Shown here: positions 59,309 through 64,000 of the stretch, piece after piece
How the letters are laid out: each line of letters starts with the position of its first letter
How positions within the stretch are numbered: position 1 is the stretch's first letter
NCBI GenBank assembly: GCA_002104945.1
Contig: MCFH01000094.1
Location: forward strand, 1-64,000
Source: Piromyces finnis
Taxonomy: Eukaryota; Neocallimastigomycota; Neocallimastigomycetes; Neocallimastigales; Neocallimastigaceae
Direction of reading: 5' to 3'
Length of the DNA stretch: 64,000 nucleotides
Notes under the pieces: model-generated
What the model was told of the DNA's origin: nothing
Database searches by the model: none
The model's input: only the letters and a program-made list of their open reading frames with translations
Position numbers and translations under genes: made by a program

Positions 59309-60117
59309 TGTAAAATATTGTATTAATAGAATAATGTATTTTAATACGTATTTAAAATAATGTATAATGTATCGAATTAATGTACCGTAAATCTTTACAA
59401 AATTTATATCACAATACATTAACATAAATCTATGTGAAATATAAAGTTACGATAAAATAATGTATTACAATACATTAACATAAATTTATGTAAATTTAAT
59501 TTTATGATAAGATAAAGTTTTTGATGATAAAATAAATTTTTTAAATTAAATAATTTTTAACCAATAAATATTTTAGATAAGAAAAAATTTTTTTTATAAA
59601 CTAAGCCTCAAAATTAGAAATAAATAAATTAAATATATGTTTGAAATATAATCAACCATATAGTAAATAAATCAAAACTTTATTTTAAGTTTAGAAAATT
59701 CTTTAGTAAATAAATTGAATTTAAATAGTTTAATACAAATAAATTCTTTTAATAAATGCATAAATGTAAACAATGTAAAATTATAATATTAAAACATGTA
59801 TATTAGAATTTATTCAATTTATTTAAAAAGTATAAATAAAGAAAATTTTTCAACTATTGAAACGATAGTTGGAAAATCGTATAGTTTAGTTATATAGTTA
59901 GTTTAGATTATTAGTTTTAATTTAATTAGTTAATAATTGATTACCTAGTGAGGGCTCTGGTGAAATAACCTTCACGGTAAAGTAATCAACGGTTGTTTTA
60001 GTTTAGTTTAGTTTAATATAATTTAATAAATAAAAAGTTTAATAATTAATAAATTTATAACTAGTGTTTAGTTTAGTTAGTGTATACAAACCTGAACTTA
60101 GAATAGAATATTTTACA
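59309..60117 (+). repeat. 5' LTR of element 3
   Basis: 809 bp, TGTAAAATATTG...ATATTTTACA. TATAAATAAAG starts at 59831; the inverted pair ATTTTTCAACTAT / ATAGTTGGAAAAT spans 59845-59877. An internal tandem duplication of about 65 bp (two copies of ACAATACATTAACATAAAT) lies near 59410-59500. Confidence 0.92.
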
Positions 60118-60128
60118 ATTTTCCAACT
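60118..60128 (+). other. self-priming site of element 3
   Basis: ATTTTCCAACT follows the LTR directly and is the exact complement of AGTTGGAAAAT at 59867-59877, 36 bp after the TATA box at 59831. Confidence 0.78.
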
Positions 60129-60167
60129 TATTAGTATAGTAGTTCACCTTTGTATACAAGTAGCAAT

Positions 60168-60170
<3 letters not shown>

Positions 60171-60214
<44 letters not shown>

Positions 60215-60218
60215 TTTT
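60171..60218 (+). repeat. A40-T8 homopolymer in the leader of element 3
   Basis: About 40 A followed by 8 T. Its length may be unreliable in the assembly. Confidence 0.9.
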
Positions 60219-60514
60219 GTTGTTAGAAATTAATTTTAGTTAATTTCGGGGAAATATTGAATTATTTGGTATAGAATAATTTGTTGTTGTGATAGTAAAT
60301 ATAGTTTATTAATAGTTAATAAATAGTAATAGTAAAATTAAAAAAAAAAAAAAAAAAATATTTAGTTTAGTTAATTATTTTGTAATTGAGTTGTTAAATT
60401 ATTGGTTGGTTTAATATAATAATATAATAATTAGAAATAGTCAAGTTGAATAGTTTGAATAATTGGAATATTAATTATTGGTTAGTAATTTGTTGTTTAT
60501 TAAGTAATAGTAAA

Positions 60515-63500
60515 ATGGATAGAAATAGTTATTTAAGAATAAACAACCGTAGTGATGGAATAGCTGGAGCCAGTGACGCAGGCTCTGAGGCGAGTTCCAT
60601 GATGGACATTGAGGATGAGACTGGTAAAAGCGTTAACACCAGGGGAAGACTCATCCCAAAACCTCCAAGATTTTCAGGAAAAAGAAGTGAACTTCTTTAC
60701 TTCCTGGCAAGATTGGAGAAATATTTCAAATATAACTTAGAAGAAGATGCTACCGACGCCTACAAGCTGGATATCTTGGGATGCTACCTGGAAGGAACCG
60801 CCGCCGAATGGTTTGCCGACTTGGAAAGAGAAGAAAGCCCCCTGTTGAACTCCTATGAAGATTTTATTGAGGCAATGAAGGCTCGCTATAAAACCTGTAA
60901 CAGTGCCGATGTAGCCAACAGTCGACTTGCAAAGTTAAAATCAAGCCAATTCAAGAACGTCATGGACTACTGCGAGGAATTTGAGAAGATGGCTAGAGAC
61001 TCGTCCTTTAATGATGAAGCAAAGATCCATTTCTTTATGGAAGGTTTACCAACTTCAGTCAAGGAAAAAGCGAAGCTCCTTTACCCAAGAATTAGAAAGA
61101 TAACTGAGTTAATTAATGTTGTTGCTGCCAATGTAGAAGTAGAATGGAAAGTCTTCGGAAAGGATCCTATGGATGTCGACGGAAAGAAGAACCGAAGATA
61201 TAACAGAGACTTAGGAACAAGGTACCTCTCTTATGGTGTAAAATATAGAAATTATGTAGACCAAGAAAACCCTACCACCTCAGCTAAGCCTAGAAAATGT
61301 TTCTTCTGCAAAAGGACTGGACATATTAAGAAGGATTGTCCTCAACTTAAGGATAAGGTTATAAATAGACCAAAAGCGTTTATGGCTACTACCGCTGGAA
61401 GAAGAATGTTAAATGTTTATGACATTCTATTACAAGTCAATAATGGAGTGTATCTTAAGGCTCTTGTGGATTCTGGTTCGGACTTAGACTTTTTGGATTG
61501 GAAAGCCGTGGACAAGTACAAGATCCCATTCCAAAGAATGTTTAAGGATAAGTTTGTTGAAGGTATAGGTGGTAATGGATTCTTGAAGTATGAAACAATT
61601 CCTTTAATCATGAACATCAAGAATCATAAAGAATCCATTCAATTCTACCTTACTGATCTTCCTTCTGGTATTTCTGTCATTCTGGGTAAGAATTGGTTAA
61701 GAAAACACGATCCTACAATTAGCTTTAAGGATCAAACTCTTGAATTCAAATCCGAATTCTGTTCTTTGAATTGCTGTGCTACTCCAGAAGACATGAAAAG
61801 AAGAAATCAAGAAGCGCAATTGGCCAAAGAAGAAAAAAGAAGAAAAGAAAAGGAACTCGTACAAGAAATACTTAACAATTATAAGAATAGTTTAAAAATT
61901 AGAGAAAGTGAAATTAGGAATAAAGAAAATAGAAAAATTATAGATAAAAATAAAAATTCATGTATTAAAAAGAAATGTAGTAAAAATTTAAAATTAAATA
62001 AAAAGAATGTTCAAAAGTATATTGTATGTAGTGTTCTTTCAAATGATGAAAATAGTGGTGAAGATGTTAGAGAAAATATTGTAGAAATTCCAGATGTATA
62101 TAAGGAATTTGAAAATGTATTTGATGAAGTTGAGTGTAATGAACTACCTCCACATCGAATATACGATTGTAAAATAAGATTGAAAGATAAAGATAACTTA
62201 TTTTATGGTCCTTTATACCCTCTAACAGAAGAAGAAAGGAATACGCTAAAGGAGTATATTTCTGAAAATCTAGAAAAAGGATTTATAAGACCGTCTACTT
62301 CACCTGCTGGAGCACCTGTGCTATTTGTTAGGAAAAAGGATGGAACTTTAAGATTGTGTGTTGATTACCGAAGACTCAATGAAAACACAATCAGGGATTC
62401 ATATCCACTACCTCTCATATCTGAATTATTCGATAGATTAAGAGAAGCCAAAGTTTTTACTAAACTTGATCTCAAGTCTGCTTATAATCTAGTTCGAATA
62501 AATGAAGGTGATGAATATAAGACTGCATTTAGGACAAGATTTGGTCACTTTGAATATCTTGTCATGCCGTTTGGATTAAAAAACGCTCCTGCAACTTTCC
62601 AACATTTTATCAATGATGTTCTCGGGGAATACTTGGATGAATTCGCCTTTTCTTATATTGATGATATTCTTATCTATTCGAAAAACTTGGAAGAACACCG
62701 AAAGCATGTAAAGAAAGTTCTTCAAAGATTAAAAGAAAATGGTCTTTATGCGAAACTTAGCAAATGTGAATTTGAAACTTCAGAAACTACTTTCTTAGGG
62801 CATGTTATCTCAGATAAAGGAATCTCTATGGATCCAAAAAAGGTTAAAGCTATTATGGAATGGCCTGTGCCAACATCTGTTAAAGAAGTTCAGTCGTTTA
62901 TTGGATTATGCAATTATTATAGAAGATTTATTCCAAACTTTGCTAGTATTGCTAAACCGTTACATAATCTAACTAAGAAAGATGTCAATTTTCATTGGCC
63001 AGAAGAATGTAATGAAGCTTTTTGTATATTAAAGAAATTCTTTACCGAGGAACCAATTTTAATTCATGCTGATCCTGAATTACCTTTTGTGGTTGAGACA
63101 GATGCAAGTAATTTCGCAATCGGTGCCGTATTATCTCAAAGATTACCGGATAATAACGAGCTTCATCCAATTTGTTATTATTCAAGAGGATTGACTAAAT
63201 CGGAAAAGAACTACCCAATTTATGATAAAGAACTTTTGGCTGTTATTGAAGCTTTGAAACAATGGAGACATTACTTAGAAGGAGCTAAGCATCAATTTAT
63301 GATCTACACAGATCATAAAAATCTTACTTTTCCAAGGAAGCCCGAATTATTATCGCAAAGACAAATTCGATGGAATTTGTTCTTAACACGTTATGACTTC
63401 AAAATACAATATAGACCGGGTAAAGAAGGTGGAAAACCTTATGCTTTTTCAAGACGCCCTGATTATGAAAAGGAAAAAATTAATAAAGAAGATGAAGAAG

Positions 63501-64000
63501 CTTATTCCTGTTTGACAGTCAAAGAAATTGAAGATACTTTATGTCTTGTGTCTATTCGAGGAAATCTTAAAGAAGATTTAATTAAAGAAATTAAAGAAGA
63601 TGAAGAAATTAAAGAGTTAATAAAAATACTACAAGGAAAATCTACCGCAAATAAGAAGTATAAGAAATTAATGAAAAATTTTAAGTTAAGTGAAGAAGGA
63701 ATTCTTTTGTATAAAAGTTTAATTTATGTACCAAAGAAAATGAGAAATACAATAATCTCGATGCATCATGATAATCCAATTCATGGTCATTTTGGTATTA
63801 TCAAAACAAAAGAATTAATTACAAGAAACTTTGTTTGGATAAACATGACTCAAGATATAGTTAAGTTTATTGCTTCTTGTAAAGTTTGTGGAGCTGCTAA
63901 GGTTGATCGTCATAGACCTTATGGACTTTTACAGCCGCTACCAACTCCTGAAAGACCGTGGTCTTCTGTTTCTATGGATTTTATAACTGATTTGCCAAAG
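60515..64000 (+). CDS. Gag-Pol polyprotein of element 3, truncated by the window edge
   Basis: 1162 codons open from ATG 60515 to the last base, in frame. Gag capsid (LLYFLARLEKYFKYNLEED, FIEAMKARYKTCNSADVANS), CCHC CFFCKRTGHIKKDC at 262-275, protease VDSGS with Asp319, a Lys/Glu-rich linker, RT with YIDD at 714-717, RNase H VETDASNFAIGAVLSQ, integrase HHCC (ASCKVCG) and the first catalytic Asp in SMDFITDLPK at the edge. It resembles element 2 more than element 1, with one fused frame and an intact knuckle. The missing 3' part should hold the rest of integrase and probably a chromodomain. No stops or shifts are seen. Confidence 0.96.
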   Translation, partial: MDRNSYLRINNRSDGIAGASDAGSEASSMMDIEDETGKSVNTRGRLIPKPPRFSGKRSELLYFLARLEKYFKYNLEEDATDAYKLDILGCYLEGTAAEWFADLEREESPLLNSYEDFIEAMKARYKTCNSADVANSRLAKLKSSQFKNVMDYCEEFEKMARDSSFNDEAKIHFFMEGLPTSVKEKAKLLYPRIRKITELINVVAANVEVEWKVFGKDPMDVDGKKNRRYNRDLGTRYLSYGVKYRNYVDQENPTTSAKPRKCFFCKRTGHIKKDCPQLKDKVINRPKAFMATTAGRRMLNVYDILLQVNNGVYLKALVDSGSDLDFLDWKAVDKYKIPFQRMFKDKFVEGIGGNGFLKYETIPLIMNIKNHKESIQFYLTDLPSGISVILGKNWLRKHDPTISFKDQTLEFKSEFCSLNCCATPEDMKRRNQEAQLAKEEKRRKEKELVQEILNNYKNSLKIRESEIRNKENRKIIDKNKNSCIKKKCSKNLKLNKKNVQKYIVCSVLSNDENSGEDVRENIVEIPDVYKEFENVFDEVECNELPPHRIYDCKIRLKDKDNLFYGPLYPLTEEERNTLKEYISENLEKGFIRPSTSPAGAPVLFVRKKDGTLRLCVDYRRLNENTIRDSYPLPLISELFDRLREAKVFTKLDLKSAYNLVRINEGDEYKTAFRTRFGHFEYLVMPFGLKNAPATFQHFINDVLGEYLDEFAFSYIDDILIYSKNLEEHRKHVKKVLQRLKENGLYAKLSKCEFETSETTFLGHVISDKGISMDPKKVKAIMEWPVPTSVKEVQSFIGLCNYYRRFIPNFASIAKPLHNLTKKDVNFHWPEECNEAFCILKKFFTEEPILIHADPELPFVVETDASNFAIGAVLSQRLPDNNELHPICYYSRGLTKSEKNYPIYDKELLAVIEALKQWRHYLEGAKHQFMIYTDHKNLTFPRKPELLSQRQIRWNLFLTRYDFKIQYRPGKEGGKPYAFSRRPDYEKEKINKEDEEAYSCLTVKEIEDTLCLVSIRGNLKEDLIKEIKEDEEIKELIKILQGKSTANKKYKKLMKNFKLSEEGILLYKSLIYVPKKMRNTIISMHHDNPIHGHFGIIKTKELITRNFVWINMTQDIVKFIASCKVCGAAKVDRHRPYGLLQPLPTPERPWSSVSMDFITDLPK

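Larger units (their letters stand above)
59309..64000 (+). mobile_element. Ty3/chromovirus element 3 (family 3), 3' part outside window
   Basis: 5' LTR 59309-60117, priming site 60118-60128, leader with a long A/T homopolymer, and an open gag-pol from 60515 to the edge. The integrase end and 3' LTR lie beyond the window. Confidence 0.95.

Overview
The window is nuclear DNA of a very AT-rich eukaryote. Genes carry short GT-AG introns, and homopolymer A/T tracts fill introns and flanks. Clear eukaryotic orthologues (IMP3, a DJ-1/PARK7 protein, the TRAPP subunit TRAPPC1/Bet5) sit beside a long ankyrin-repeat protein and a secreted Asn/Gly-rich right-handed beta-helix protein. Together with Ty1/copia and chromovirus elements this best fits an anaerobic chytrid (Neocallimastigomycota). 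That placement is inference; Dictyostelium was considered and judged less likely.

Positions 1-31000 are the genic half. On the minus strand is a beta-helix surface protein with 8 visible exons that runs off the left edge. A small two-helix membrane protein follows at 5035. A complete copia element with identical 275-bp LTRs lies at 6770-11973. Next is a 9-exon gene of unknown function ending in a Cys-pair zinc-binding tail (12126-15149), then IMP3 (minus) and DJ-1 (plus) arranged head to head. After these come an unrecognised 532-aa protein with strong codon bias, TRAPPC1 with a 10-nt first coding exon, and a 694-aa ankyrin protein.

Positions 31000-64000 are a repeat sink. Around 32.4 kb one poly(A) retroposon sits inside another, each with its own target-site duplication (TSD). 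From 35.6 to 40.5 kb a retrotransposon gag pseudogene holds a nested series: a solo LTR, in it a second solo LTR, in that a terminal-inverted-repeat element, and in that a SINE-like unit with a tRNA-derived head. Three Ty3/chromovirus families follow: element 1 (40703-46745, plus, decayed), element 2 (46771-52976, minus, intact 1529-aa gag-pol) and element 3 (59309 to the right edge, plus, intact so far). A minus-strand solo LTR of family 1 lies at 57953-58818. Two tRNA genes, Ala(UGC) and Gly(UCC), survive among this debris.

The most notable signal concerns reverse-transcription priming. In all three chromovirus families the 11-12 bases just inside the 5' LTR are the exact complement of an LTR segment 35-37 bp downstream of a TATAAATA box. 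This is the arrangement expected for Tf1-type self-priming from the 5' end of the element's own RNA. The copia element is different: the 14 bases after its LTR are the exact complement of the anticodon arm of a tRNA-Lys(CUU), suggesting priming by a tRNA half-molecule as in Drosophila copia.
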